Assembly: GCA_973895155.1 (NCBI GenBank)
Contig: OZ316896.1
Location: forward strand, 5,084,001 to 5,148,000
Reading direction: 5' to 3'
Length of the DNA: 64,000 nt
DNA from: Marsupella aquatica
Lineage: Eukaryota; Marchantiophyta
Numbering within the stretch: position 1 is the stretch's first letter; each line of letters opens with the position of its first letter. The position numbers and the translations under genes are program-made. Under the pieces are notes generated by a model. The model was not told the DNA's origin. It did no database searches and was given only the letters and a program-made list of their open reading frames with translations. Positions 34,570 through 44,783 of this stretch are shown one piece after another.

Positions 34570-34749
34570 TGATAGCCTCGTGATCTTCTGCAACGGGAAA
34601 GCGTGAGCAACTGTCTTTCTTATGTTCACTGCATTATGGCGGCTAGTAACACGTCGGCACTGCTTAAAAGCTTCTGCTGCAATTTCAGAGCCATGGAGGA
34701 GTAAATTATTGAGAGAAAAAAAGCTGCAAAATACCGAATCAGTCAAGTA

Positions 34750-35500
34750 CCCTTAGAAAGTAATGACTGGTTTTCTAGTCTGAGCACTGTTTCAGCCTTG
34801 TTCCTTGCACTCACAACCCTTTACTAGTTCTCACAGTCGTACTCTCCATATGGGCCTGATCCTGACAAGAAAGCTCTAAGAAGTCACGTTCCAATAGACG
34901 GCCGAATCACTTACATGATAGCAGGACCTTCAGTTCGAGCCCAGAACCAAATAGTTTGCAAACGTCCTCCTTGTCCCCGTCATAATCTTGTGCCTTGAGG
35001 AAAAGGCCAACACCCTGCGAATGGAGTAATCGATTAAGTACTTCTAAAAAGGAATATGGGTCCTCAAACCAGCATGAACACGAGCAAAGCACAGACATTC
35101 ACGACAAACCTTTGTCAAGAGTGACATGGAAAGCATCACAAACCATTACAAAACCCAAAGCATCCAAGGGTTTAGATTCCAGTCGTTATGATGAAAACAG
35201 CATTACCATCTATGGATACTTCGGCGGTTTTGACTGGGCAGGCGCTTAGAGTTGCAAGCAGCTCGGCTCCGTTGTCGATTTGATCCCAAATGGACAACAG
35301 ATGACACACTAGCTAGAGAGCAAATTGGCTGCACCAAGTTTTGATGGCAGCTAAGCCCTGTGCCTTGAGTTGCAAGCAGCTCGGCTCCGTAAAGAAATCC
35401 TAAATGCGCAGCGGATGACACAGTAGAGAGCAAACTGGCTGCACCAAGTAAAGGAAAGTGGTCGTGAGCGTACTTAATATACCGTTTTCATGGCAGCTAC
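34750..35500. promoter_or_regulatory. Upstream region of ankyrin copy B with two tandem units
   Basis: Counterpart of 18360-19400. Contains about two units of the GCAGCTCGGCTCCG / TTGGCTGCACCAAG repeat (35250-35500) against three in copy A, and the simple form of the CACTTACATGATAGCAGGAC stretch. A regulatory role is assumed from position only. Confidence 0.4.
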
Positions 35501-35966
35501 GCCTACCTCCATCTCGATATCGCTCCATGCCAAATCTGATCTGGAGTCCTTATGGTCGGAAACAAGTTGTAGAGTCGCCCTCCTTAGAGAAATCTGGCAG
35601 TTTTGGTTGTTTCGTAGAGGAAACTGCCTTCCCAATCCGCGCAAATGGGAGTTCATCTTCACCAAAATGGCAAAATGGAGAATGTGCAGGACTCTCTACT
35701 TGTAGTGGTTGCTCCCCCGGACAGCGAGAATTGTGGTTTTCGACGGCCTACCTATTCTCAGGGCCACCTCTCAGATTGAAGTTGCTTGCATGCTTGTGGA
35801 CTAAACTTCTGGTAGATTCTAAGTTATCGACAAAGGATGGTCGAATTGATCGAAGTGTACACAGGCTTGCGAAGGTCCTCCACTCTACGGATACTCCGGT
35901 CTGTAGTCATTCGAGACAATTATGAACATCTGCACACTAGACTCAGGTTCCAATCTTATCTTATTA

Positions 35967-37421
35967 AAGCAAAATACTTGATGGGGCCCCTCAAGCTAAA
36001 GATATTCCTGCCTACCCCTAACTTTTCAAATATACTTAATGGCCCCTTGTCCCTGGAATCTTTCTCAGCATCTGTCATATTATTTTTTTCCATTTTTTAA
36101 TTGTAGCATAGTGTACAACTATCTACTTCACTTCAGTCCACCAGATGTACTGTCTAGAAGCAATTCAGTGTACTCTGGTTTGAAAATAAGTATATATTAA
36201 CTTATGTACTAAGTATTTAGCCCTTCTCACTCCTATATTCATTTGTTTCATGTTTTGAAATACTTTTGCAAGGGAAGTAGGACTTAAGGTACTGAATTTT
36301 TGCTCTCTGACTTTACTTTATTTCTCTCAGTTTTTTGGAATTACTCATACCTGAAAGTATTTCTCCAAAGCATAGTCTTACCTGAACTTTAGTAAGGTGA
36401 ACCAATGGTTTTGGGTGCTATCCGGGTGCTATTTGGGTGCTATTTTTTTTAAGTTGTTTTTTGCAAATAAATCATGTTGGACTTAAACAATTCTTTGATA
36501 CTATTTTTCCAAAAACATTTTTGGAAATATTCACCTTAGACGTGAGCATTTCCTTGGTGTCATTTCTGTGATATTGTTTTTTTAGATGTGAGCACCTAGG
36601 TAGAGTATTTCACTTTGCATGTCACACCCTGTGACCACCAGTCCAATCTGTAAAACCTATGAAGACATTGACAAGTTCAGTATGCTGCTGCACTCCTAAA
36701 TCCTGCCTAAGTAATTCAGTTCTGCAAAACCATCACAGTCAACCAAATGTTAGTCTACAGGGTACTATCAAAGAGACACATACCCTCAACCCTGGAATTC
36801 ATAAATCCAACGTAGTGAATGAAATCTCTAATCACCTGGAATTCATAAATCCAACGTAGTGAATGAAATCTCTAATCACCTGTGAAAGGTAAAGCATAGT
36901 TGAGATTGTACTTTGTTGTGATTCTTCTTTTGTGGCCAACACATTGGCTGCACCCTGGTTTGCCAATTCAAGAAAACATTGAGCTTGCAATGCGTTAGTC
37001 CATGGAATCATCATTTAGGTCCCAGTAGCCACCATTGTCATCTCCACAGTCCCTTCTGCAATCTGATTGGTCCTCACAAGCCTCAGTCAGGGTGGTCTGC
37101 TTTAACCCTGCTGCAAGACCTCCGGACAGTGGCTCCAAAACTACAAGCATGAACATGAAACATGTATTTTGTTTTCAACCGGGCAGAAGCCCTCCCATGT
37201 AATTTAAAATGAATATGAGAGTGACAGGGGCTAAATATTTTTTACATACATTATATACGTATTTTAAACAAGAGTACACTGAAAATTGCTTCTGGATAGT
37301 ACATCTGGTGGACTGACATAGATAATTGTACAGTATGTTACAATTAAAAAATGGAAAAAATAATATGACAGGTCCTGAGAAAGGGTTACACAGACAAGGG
37401 TCCCCATCAAGTATTTTGCTC
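35967..37421. mobile_element. 1455-bp long-TIR DNA transposon, Mutator-like, non-autonomous
   Basis: Ends are AAGCAAAATACTTGATGG and, on the other strand, GAGCAAAATACTTGATGG. Inverted similarity continues about 250 bp inward, including the shared GTCCACCAGATGTACT. It is flanked by the 10-bp direct repeat TATCTTATTA (35957-35966 and 37422-37431). Long TIRs with a target duplication of 9-11 bp are the signature of Mutator-like elements. No transposase frame is visible inside, so it is non-autonomous. A 44-bp tandem duplication lies at 36791-36878. Confidence 0.85.
36791..36878. repeat. 44-bp tandem duplication inside the long-TIR element
   Basis: Two adjacent identical units beginning CCTGGAATTCATAAATCC, at 36791 and 36835. 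Confidence 0.9.
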
Positions 37422-37431
37422 TATCTTATTA

Positions 37432-37924
37432 TAAAAACGCGAACTGAAATCTGCTCTAAAATCTACTCTAAAGGGCCAAGGTCTAGGGTGAAACCTCTAG
37501 AGTCTAGACCAGCCTCTAGAGTGACCTTAACTCCCAACACAGACAAAAAGTGATAATGAAGGTCAAAAATTTTAAATGAGGATGAACAAAAGTAACATTG
37601 ATTCTAAATAAAGATAAAACTGAAATGAGGATGACAAAAAACAAGGATAAGGCAAAGACTAACCAAAATAATATATAAATTTTATTATGCAAAATTTTTC
37701 TTCATATCTATATACCTTTAAGGAAGGGGTCACGTGGCTACTATTTACCTTCAAGGAACGGGTCATGTGGCTAGTATTACAGAATTTGCAATGACAATGG
37801 TGGACAACAGCAGGGTCTAGGGGTGCAGCGACGACCGAATGGAAGAAACAGCGGAGCCTGCGGGCTATGGAAGTCACGATCCGATCACATGAATCTGTGG
37901 AGCTGACAAGAGTAATTAAAGCAA
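37432..37924. other. AT-rich spacer between long-TIR element and LINE remnant
   Basis: No gene. A short tandem of about 36 bp (AAGGAAGGGGTCACGTGGCTA / AAGGAACGGGTCATGTGGCTA) lies at about 37720-37775. Confidence 0.4.
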
Positions 37925-38010
37925 ATGGCAGTCGATCTTCAAACGCAGGAATCAGAGGCATTATTAGAAATTTCAATCAAGATTGATCGAAGCCATCAAA
38001 CGAACACGAC

Positions 38011-39727
38011 ATGGCAAAACCGAGTTCAAGCAAAAAAGCACAGCAAACACATGCAGGGTCAGAGGTCACGTATGACAATCAGCAATGGGACGATGAAGTG
38101 CATCAGGACTGGTATGATCGAGCGCACATCCTAAGAGAGCAGCGAGAATCTGAGGCAACAGAACAACAGCGGCGATTTCCAAGCTCTAGTCGCGCAATGG
38201 ACATAGAAATGGAGAAGATAGACGTGCAGCAAAATGTGGCGCCTCGTTTGCCTGTGCAGACACATCCGTTGAAGGCGATGCGGAACCGTGCATGCAACGC
38301 GACCTGTTCCCAACACTCAATCAAACACATACAACTCCCTACTCTGAGCAGCATGGCAAAGAATCAAGACAAAGCGAAGTAGGGCAGAAATCAAGAATCA
38401 ATCACGGAAACTTGGAGAAGCCGGGTCACACCATTGTGATCGAATCGCCCAAGCGGAGCAGCCAAGGCAAACAATCAACGAGCAATCTGCCGCAAAGAGA
38501 AGTCACTCAAGGCCAGACACATCAACCCGATTCGAGGAATGGGATGCAACAAATCCAACAAGAACAAGGCAAGACTATCGGGACATATGCTGCCAAAGCA
38601 GCTACTGGAAAAACTTATAAGCACACAGCTCACACCATATTCAATACAGCACAAAGCACATCAGCAACTGCGGCTCCAGCAAATCCCTACGAAGATAATA
38701 ACTTTGATCCTAAGGCAGGCAAAGCAATTTCTGATGGAGAGCTAATTGCTGCTCTCAATCATCTTCCTGCACCACCAGACAAACCAGCAGCAGGTATGCG
38801 TCCCGGTATGCATGCGGTACGATTCGAAGGAAACCCAACAACCATCAAAACCAGAGTGCTACATCTCCAAGAAAGGGGTATTATAATGTACACAGTTGAC
38901 TTCAATCCTTCTAGAGATCACTTTGAAGCTTGGATAGATGATGTGCTAGTGCTGAATATGAACATCAATGTAGAGCAAGTCCAGGTAATTTACACGCTGA
39001 ACATTTTTGCTTGTAGCCTTGTCCACCCATACGGAGCAAAATCAGATCGATCCTTGTTGAAGTCCCGTTCCACATGGGGAATAAGCTTGTCATGGCAATG
39101 CCATGGGCTGCTGATTTTGATGCCCAGACCATGCGCAGATCACATTCAAGCACCAGTGTGGATCGACCTATCTATGGTGCATCCATCTATGGAGACTTAT
39201 GCCAACGAACTTTTGGCCTCTGTAGGCTGAGTTGTCTACATTGCCATTACTAACCCTCAGCAGATTTCCACACATCCGTGGATGTGTGCATGCTCATCGA
39301 CTTAAACTAGGATCTAGTCGAATATATTATCTTTTGCTTACTAGGAATCAGAGATTTTAAGATAGCAGTAGAGTACAGATCACAAGACAGATCATTGCCA
39401 TATGCTTGCTTCGTTTGCAGGAAAAGAGGGCATCAAGCGAGATACTGCCCCACAAAGAAGAAAGCTACCACAACTGAAAAAAGCACTGAAGCAGAACTAC
39501 ATTCGACCTCAGAATCAGCCAACCCAAGGACTGGCTAGGACAGAGCTCCAACGGGAGACGACATTGGATTCACGAACGTGAAAAACAAAGCAAAGGGGCC
39601 CAGAGGAGACCGGGCAGACACCACACAAGCAGCACCCACTTCCACAACAAGCAACCCATTCAAGGCCCTAATGGAAGTGACAGACCAGGCGGAAGAAACA
39701 CGATTTTGGACCGACCGAGAAGTGTGA
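38011..39727 (+). pseudogene. Decayed LINE (non-LTR retrotransposon) ORF1
   Basis: Begins MAKPSSSKKAQQTHAG. It shifts frame near 38290 into a second frame carrying MQRDLFPTLNQ. A DUF4283-like RNA-binding region follows: GMHAVRFEGNPTTIKTRVL, FNPSRDHFEAWIDDVLVLNM, VWIDLSMVHPSM. It then breaks, and the CCHC zinc knuckle CFVCRKRGHQARYCP appears in frame at about 39407-39451, followed by a tail with SNPFKALMEV. The order DUF4283-like domain then zinc knuckle is characteristic of plant L1-type ORF1. ORF2 (endonuclease and reverse transcriptase) is absent: a Copia LTR begins about 150 bp downstream. Confidence 0.7.
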
Positions 39728-39866
39728 CACACTTCTTGTTTAGCCCAATTCGGGAGCCCAACACCTCCAAGTTCCATGTGACGGAACTCCGTGAAATCAA
39801 CCGACACTAACCGTTGGAAAAATCGTCACGAAAAAACCTATCGTCACCTTAGCGTCACCTCCCAAG

Positions 39867-40761
39867 ATTGCTCTGATACCAATTGTTGAATTTATGACGT
39901 CTTCCTTCATGACGATACGATCATGACTCATCACATGCACACATAGTCGACACAATCCATACGTGGTTCACCTCTTCTCCAAGGCTACGTCCACACGAAC
40001 ACAACAACTTTACTTCAGAGTAGTCGAACACACAAGCTCTCTCTCTTTCTCAAGTTGTTTCGTTACAATGATCGAGCAAGCACTACATGCCAGCGGCTTA
40101 CACTAGCCCTGGTATATGCAAAGTCACACACGTACGACTAACCTAACCTCAGCTAAGTCCCTAACTGAGATTAACCTAATTGTCGTAAGCTTTGAGTCAC
40201 AAGACTAAAAGCAATCCTTAACAACCCACACAAGAATCTCTTCTCATGCACTATGGGAAGAGTAAATAAGGAGGCATGTAAGAAATAGAGGGAATGGAAA
40301 ATCACCTCAAAAACACCAAACAGGGATGCATGTAAGCAATGACTTAAATAGTTGTAACACCATTTAATTACATTGCCACTAAATATATTCCATGCAATTA
40401 ATTTACAATATTCATTATTTTTGTCCATGATCTGTAGGACTCCAAGGGATATATGTGACCAATTATTGGATTCCATCAAATGAGCAACAATCATTACCTG
40501 AAGTGTTGTACATACCAACCGGCATAGCTTCACACTCATCACATCATAGTCACATTACACAAGACTCTACTACTACTAGTGCAGAAAGATTCAACCTGGA
40601 AGAATAAGTACTCAATCTCTATTCTCCATACTATAGTCCATTCCTTGGCACAACACATGACTACCTGAGTGAATGGGTCACCCCTACCATGTGATATATG
40701 CTATGACAAGTCATCCCCCCAAATTCACACATAATAAAACAACTAAACAGAGTTGCCAACA
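39867..40761 (-). mobile_element. Copia LTR with adjacent primer-binding site, minus orientation
   Basis: On the minus strand the LTR ends CAACA at 39884 and is followed, two bases on, by TGGTATCAGAGCAAT (39881-39867), the classic tRNA-iMet primer site of plant Copia elements. The other end is inferred as the TGTTG...CAACA partner at 40761, giving 878 bp. At 39953-40001 it shares a block with the LTR at 55760-56268 (GGTGAACCACGTA, GTGGACGTAGCC, TGTGTCGACTA). The internal region is lost. A TTAATTACATTGCCACTAA motif at 40369 matches the ends of the small element at 52651. Confidence 0.75.
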
Positions 40762-40859
40762 ATCATAGGATAACCAGCGCATCCACAAAGTCCGCCCCCA
40801 TCGTCACGCGGGACTGATACGGCGATTTGGGTACTGTCCTAACTGCTGCCGCCATCTCC

Positions 40860-41243
40860 TCACCCAGTGATAGCTTGAGCAATAGTTGTGCTTACAAACC
40901 AACGGACTATAGCTATGGCAACACTTGTGTATCCAGTACCCCAACCCCCTCCACTTCCACCGGTGGAGGGGGTGGACGTGGCGGTCGGGGTTCCATGGCC
41001 CCAACCAGCCAGAGCTCCAACAATGCCTCCGCCACCACTGCCCCAACCAGCCATAGCTCGAGCACCACCTCTATCTCCTCGTCCTTGACCTCTTCTCGTT
41101 TTTTTTCTTTGAAAGCTAAAAATTCCCGGACTTTTTCTCGTTCGTTTGCTTTGAAAGAGCGAAGTTCCTCGTCTTCTTCTCTTTCCTTTGCTTTGAAAGA
41201 TTGAAGCGCAGCCAGACGATGGCTTGCTAGAAAAACCCCCCAT
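40860..41243 (-). CDS. MG-start glycine-rich protein (family member 3)
   Basis: Predicted 127 residues. MGGFSSKPSSGCASIFQSKG aligns with members 1 and 2 through KPSS, but Cys3 is replaced by Gly. N-myristoylation remains possible while the palmitoylation Cys has moved or been lost. Residues about 13-50 hold three basic repeats (FQSKGKRRRRG, FQSKRTRKSPG, FQRKKTRRGQG). A Gly/Trp-rich stretch follows (AGWGSGGGG, GGGWGTGYTS), then a hydrophobic end (SVAIAIVRWFVSTTIAQAITG). The start is chosen by homology: ATG in ACAGGATGGGG context. A frame extension to 41387 exists but lies in the leader repeats and is not preferred. Another open frame (41305-40913) overlaps in a different register. Confidence 0.55.
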   Translation of the reverse strand: MGGFSSKPSSGCASIFQSKGKRRRRGTSLFQSKRTRKSPGIFSFQRKKTRRGQGRGDRGGARAMAGWGSGGGGIVGALAGWGHGTPTATSTPSTGGSGGGWGTGYTSVAIAIVRWFVSTTIAQAITG

Positions 41244-41269
41244 CCTGTAAATTTCTCGATGCCGAAACG

Positions 41270-41659
41270 GTCGAGCAAAACCTTCTGGCGTCCTCCCAAG
41301 TTCAAAGCCGACTGGACTTCCCTCTTTGCACTCGAACAATTCCGCTTTGGTGAGATGTATTCCGGGTACGTGTGCTCTCACGGACAATCCTTAGCACCAG
41401 CTTACTGTCGTTCCGCACCAAATGCGGCCCTCGGTCGAGCAAACCCTTCGTGTATCCTTCTCCCACGTTTAAAAGCCGAGAGAACTCCCCAATTTGCACT
41501 TCGAACAATTGCGCTAAGTGTTACGATGTATTCCAGGTACGTGACTTTGCTCTCAAGGACAGAATTTAGCACCAGCTAGTTGTTCCGCGCTAAATGCGGC
41601 CCTCGCTCGAGCAAAACCTTCTTGCGTCCTCCCACGTTCAAAGCCGACAGAACTTCCCA
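41270..41659 (-). promoter_or_regulatory. MGC-family leader element, three units
   Basis: Units at about 41270-41322, 41433-41490 and 41605-41659, read on the minus strand, match the AAGTTCT.TCGG...AACGTGGGAGGA...AAGGTTTTGCTCGA element seen before members 1 and 2. They are embedded in larger repeats of about 165-180 bp that also share GTATTCCAGGTACGTG, GGACAATCCTTAG and CAATTTGCACT. The nearest unit ends about 27 bases before the ATG of member 3. Confidence 0.7.
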
Positions 41660-41769
41660 ATTTGCACTTTCATTGAACAATCACTTTTGTTGACGTGTAT
41701 TCCAGGTACGAGTGCTCTCACGGACAATCCTTAGTACCAGCTAACTATGCTTTTCAGATTGCTTCCCTT

Positions 41770-42690
41770 TCAGGAGGCGTTTGCGAGCCATACTTTAGTA
41801 ACGAAGAGGTACCAAGAAAGAAAAGATCCCGTCTGCAAATGACCGTCCTAGTTTTCCTCCGGGAGAGCTATGTGTTTCGAGAATTTCTTTGATACTAGCC
41901 CAATTCCGATATTGGATCTACACGCATGTCTAGCAGGCCATCAGTGACATTTCGTGGCAAAAGCTCCTTGCCGTGTCGACTTACTACAGCACGGATTGAG
42001 ATTGAGCAAGGATCCACGACGACGACACAATGCCCCGCGCTGTGTCATCTGGAGTTGATTCTGACGCCTCGCTGTTTTCACTAGTTTTTGACTCGGTTCA
42101 TACGCGCCTCAATGTTTTCACTAGTTTTTGAAAGTTGTTGACATCAACGGAAGGTCAGCACTCGGCGTTGTTGGATCGGTCTATGCTTTACTTAATCCAT
42201 TACGACGAAGGCTAGCAATTATTTACTCGTTTCAGATCACAACCCAAGATAGCGACCGAAACCCGAACACTAGCCCGAAGCTACTTGCATGTTCATCTTA
42301 TGAGCGGGATTATAAGTCTTGGGGTATCGGGAGTATATTAGCTCTAGCCTGAGCATATTCTGTCAACAGTTCGTTTCGTGCAGATAGATTCCCTGGAAAC
42401 CATCGCTCACCTAGCTAGTGTGGAAGTTTTCACTGTGTGAAACTTGATTAATCGGGAGCGCAGAGGCTCATTATATACAGCTTAAGTGAGGGCGCAAGTA
42501 GGCGCCAGCGGCAAGCAGCCACAGGGATAATCCCGGGATCAGACTAACTAATTATAGTTAGGACTGTGCTAAGTGTGGCGCAGTCAGACTGATCCAGAAA
42601 CGGATCTAGGGAAGACTGCCTACCGACTACTGCAGCGAGTCCGAGACAGCCAGTAGAGTAACAACTCCCGACAATGAGCCAAAGGGAGTC
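41770..42690. other. Intergenic region, no recognised gene
   Basis: Short frames without motifs. A direct repeat of TTTTCACTAGTTTTTGA occurs at about 42076 and 42114. Confidence 0.35.
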
Positions 42691-42739
42691 AGCAACGGAC
42701 AGGACTGACAAATTCCAACAGCTAGAAGTCGCCAAACTG

Positions 42740-43490
42740 TTGACAATCTCCAAACTCTTTGTTCAGGTGTCGACTGTTTCTAATGCCCCACCACGTATAG
42801 TGAGAAGGAAAAATTGTCCTAGGTGTTTACTCTTCCTTCCTTGTGACATGCTTTTCGAGCTTGTTGGGAAATAGAATGCGAACCAAAGCAGGCTGTGGGA
42901 CAAAATCTTGCTCTACAGTCAGAATAGCCAGAAAGCTCAACAGATGTCCTCCGACAAAAGTATTTGCCTAAATGGATACCCTTCTTTACTGTGCTCGGTC
43001 TGGACTTTTACAATTTTCGAGGTGTTTCTCCTTCGGGAAGCTGTCTTGGTTGGTCGTAAGAGACATCTACAGGAGGGTTTATTTCGCTGACCAGACGATC
43101 GTTTCTCGCTCTTCGTGCTTTTTGGTTCGAGGAGCCATCCCGTGGAGGTGCTGGTGTAGCTACACGTGACTAGTCCAACCGTCTCTACTTATGGTGGCTG
43201 ATTCGAAAGCTGAGGATATCAATACTGGCGCAGCTTCCTATTAACTTCGTCAGGTTGCCAAATCCCCAGGCAAGGCTCTACGATGGAGTGCAGACTACTT
43301 CAAATTCTTAAAATGCCAAGCATTCCAAGGCCTTGTGATTGAGGACGAATCTCGGAAGAAAACAGATTCGCTTGGTCCAGATAAAGGTACGGAACAAGCA
43401 AATTTCTGTGTTTGCAGCACGTGTCCATGCCATCAAGTCTCATTGTCTTTGGGATTTTGTTAAGGGCAAGTTAAAATTCCCGTGAGCAGC
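42740..43490. repeat. Dispersed block Y, copy 3, lacking the Copia insertion
   Basis: Left part matches 21720-22350; right part (from CAGATTCGCTTG at about 43370) matches 27119-27230. The two halves that the Copia element separates are here only about a dozen bases apart, so this copy is a close relative of the pre-insertion site. A frame across the right part reads QIRLVQIKVRNKQISVFAAR and ends with a stop after WDFVKGKLKFP; it was not identified. Confidence 0.8.
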
Positions 43491-43819
43491 AAGCATGGAA
43501 ATCTTGGGATCCTTCATAAAAGAACCTCATATAATTACAGATTCAAGCAGGTGTAGTCACTCCGTGCTGAGATTGCATACTCGGGAGAAAATCAAAGAAC
43601 TTTCAAAAGTGATATCATTTTGTCTTCTGAACCGATAACTTTACCTACGCTTTCACGTCCACAATTGAAGACCAATTGAGCTAAGTGCTATAGCTAACCT
43701 TGCAAATGTAAACTGACTCTTGGCTTGCGATTAATTACCGACTTAAAACATTTCCGTTGGCCTCAGCTGCGTCTATTGGATCGTTTGATCAGCAAAGCAA
43801 TTTTAACAAGTATTCATTC

Positions 43820-43976
43820 TCAACCACCAACACCACCACATCCACCACCTCCGCCACCACAGCCCCCACCGCTGCCACCACCGACCCAACCAGCCATAGC
43901 TCCAGCATTACCTCCCCCTCGTCTATGTCTCTTCCCGAGCACCGCCAGAAGATGGCTTGCTAAAAAGACACCCCAT
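43820..43976 (-). pseudogene. Broken MGC-family gene (member 4)
   Basis: The minus-strand ATG at 43976 starts MGCLFSKPSSGGAREET and then a stop at 43923-43925, 17 residues in. The glycine-rich tail (GGGNAGAMAGWVGGGSGGG) continues in a different frame to about 43820. The N terminus and ACAGGATGGGG context match the other members, so this is best read as a frameshifted copy. A spliced form that restores the tail cannot be excluded. Confidence 0.6.
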
Positions 43977-44006
43977 CCTGTGAGCTCCCCGCCAATGTGG
44001 CTCGCA

Positions 44007-44275
44007 GTCGAGCAAAACCTTCTTGTGCCCAAAAGAACTTCGCAATTTGCAATTGACTAGTGACGATTGTTGAGATGTATTCCAGGTACGTGAGCTCTCA
44101 ACAATTGACTAGTGACGATTGTTGAGATGTATTCCAGACAATGCTTAGTACGATGTGTGCTCTCAACAGACAATGCTTAGTACGATCTATCAATGTATGC
44201 TCTCAACAGACACTGCTTAGTACGAGCTATCAATGTGTGCTCTCACAGACAACGCTTAGTACGAGCTATTACTGT
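44007..44275 (-). repeat. Partial leader element and short tandem repeats upstream of member 4
   Basis: 44007-44040 holds a shortened leader element (TCGAGCAAAACCTTCTTG). Upstream of it in gene direction, a 36-bp sequence starting CAATTGACTAGTGACG is repeated at 44050 and 44102. Then about four units of about 42 bp follow, sharing GCTCTCAACAGACA and GCTTAGTACGA (44135-44275). Confidence 0.75.
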
Positions 44276-44594
44276 AAACATCCACTATAGTTTTCAGATT
44301 GCTTCGCTTTCAGGAAGCGTTCAGGAAGCGTTTGTAGTGACAAAGAGGTCCCAAGCACCAGTTGAGAAGGGGGGCTTCTGTGGGTGACAGCTTATGACTT
44401 ATGTGACTAAGCGTTGTCTTTATGACATTGGATGACTCACTAAAGAGTAAAGTAGCAAACCTGCCAAGTCAAAATGAGGTAGCGATGATTCTCGTCACGT
44501 TTATGGAAACTTTAATCTGGAGAACATTTGAAATAATTGCGTGCCATGGGCAGCAGCAAAACTTTATCAGGCAACTGTTCGTGCTGACGTGCAG

Positions 44595-44783
44595 GTATGG
44601 GCAGCCATCCGGCCAAGTTTGGGCACATTCTTGGTATGTATGATATGAACGGCTGTAAACCTGAGGAGCTGACAAGGACTTTTAGATGCTTATGGCATAG
44701 CATGCAGAACTCGTCAGGCAACCATATTATTCAGTGGATCAAGGACACTGATTTCGCACTGTGTTGCACAGGCTTGCCTCCAG
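44595..44783 (+). other. Orphan exon-like fragment
   Basis: An open stretch bounded by an acceptor-like TGACGTGCAG and a donor-like CCAG|GTTTGT. It reads FGHILGMYDMNGCKPEELTR and later HIIQWIKDTDFALCC. The QWIxDT pattern is reminiscent of small RNA-binding domains in PARN-like ribonucleases, but the match is weak. No neighbouring exons were found. Confidence 0.25.

Larger units (their letters stand above)
29220..35956. repeat. Segmental duplication, copy B (ankyrin-PGG block)
   Basis: Collinear with 12600-19880. Its right boundary coincides with the target site of the long-TIR element at 35967, so the original end of the duplication is hidden by that insertion. It lacks the 380-bp copy-A insertion and has fewer upstream tandem repeats. 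Confidence 0.9.

Noticed and set aside
34570-34746. N-terminal extension of ankyrin copy B to 599 residues
   Set aside because: The equivalent stretch in copy A is out of frame because of small indels, so it is not under coding constraint.
38103-38354. Minus-strand frames across the LINE ORF1 start
   Set aside because: Antisense to the recognisable ORF1 frame; no independent evidence.
44050-44275. CRISPR-like array of short repeats
   Set aside because: Units are directly adjacent with no unique spacers and lie before a plant gene; an ordinary minisatellite.
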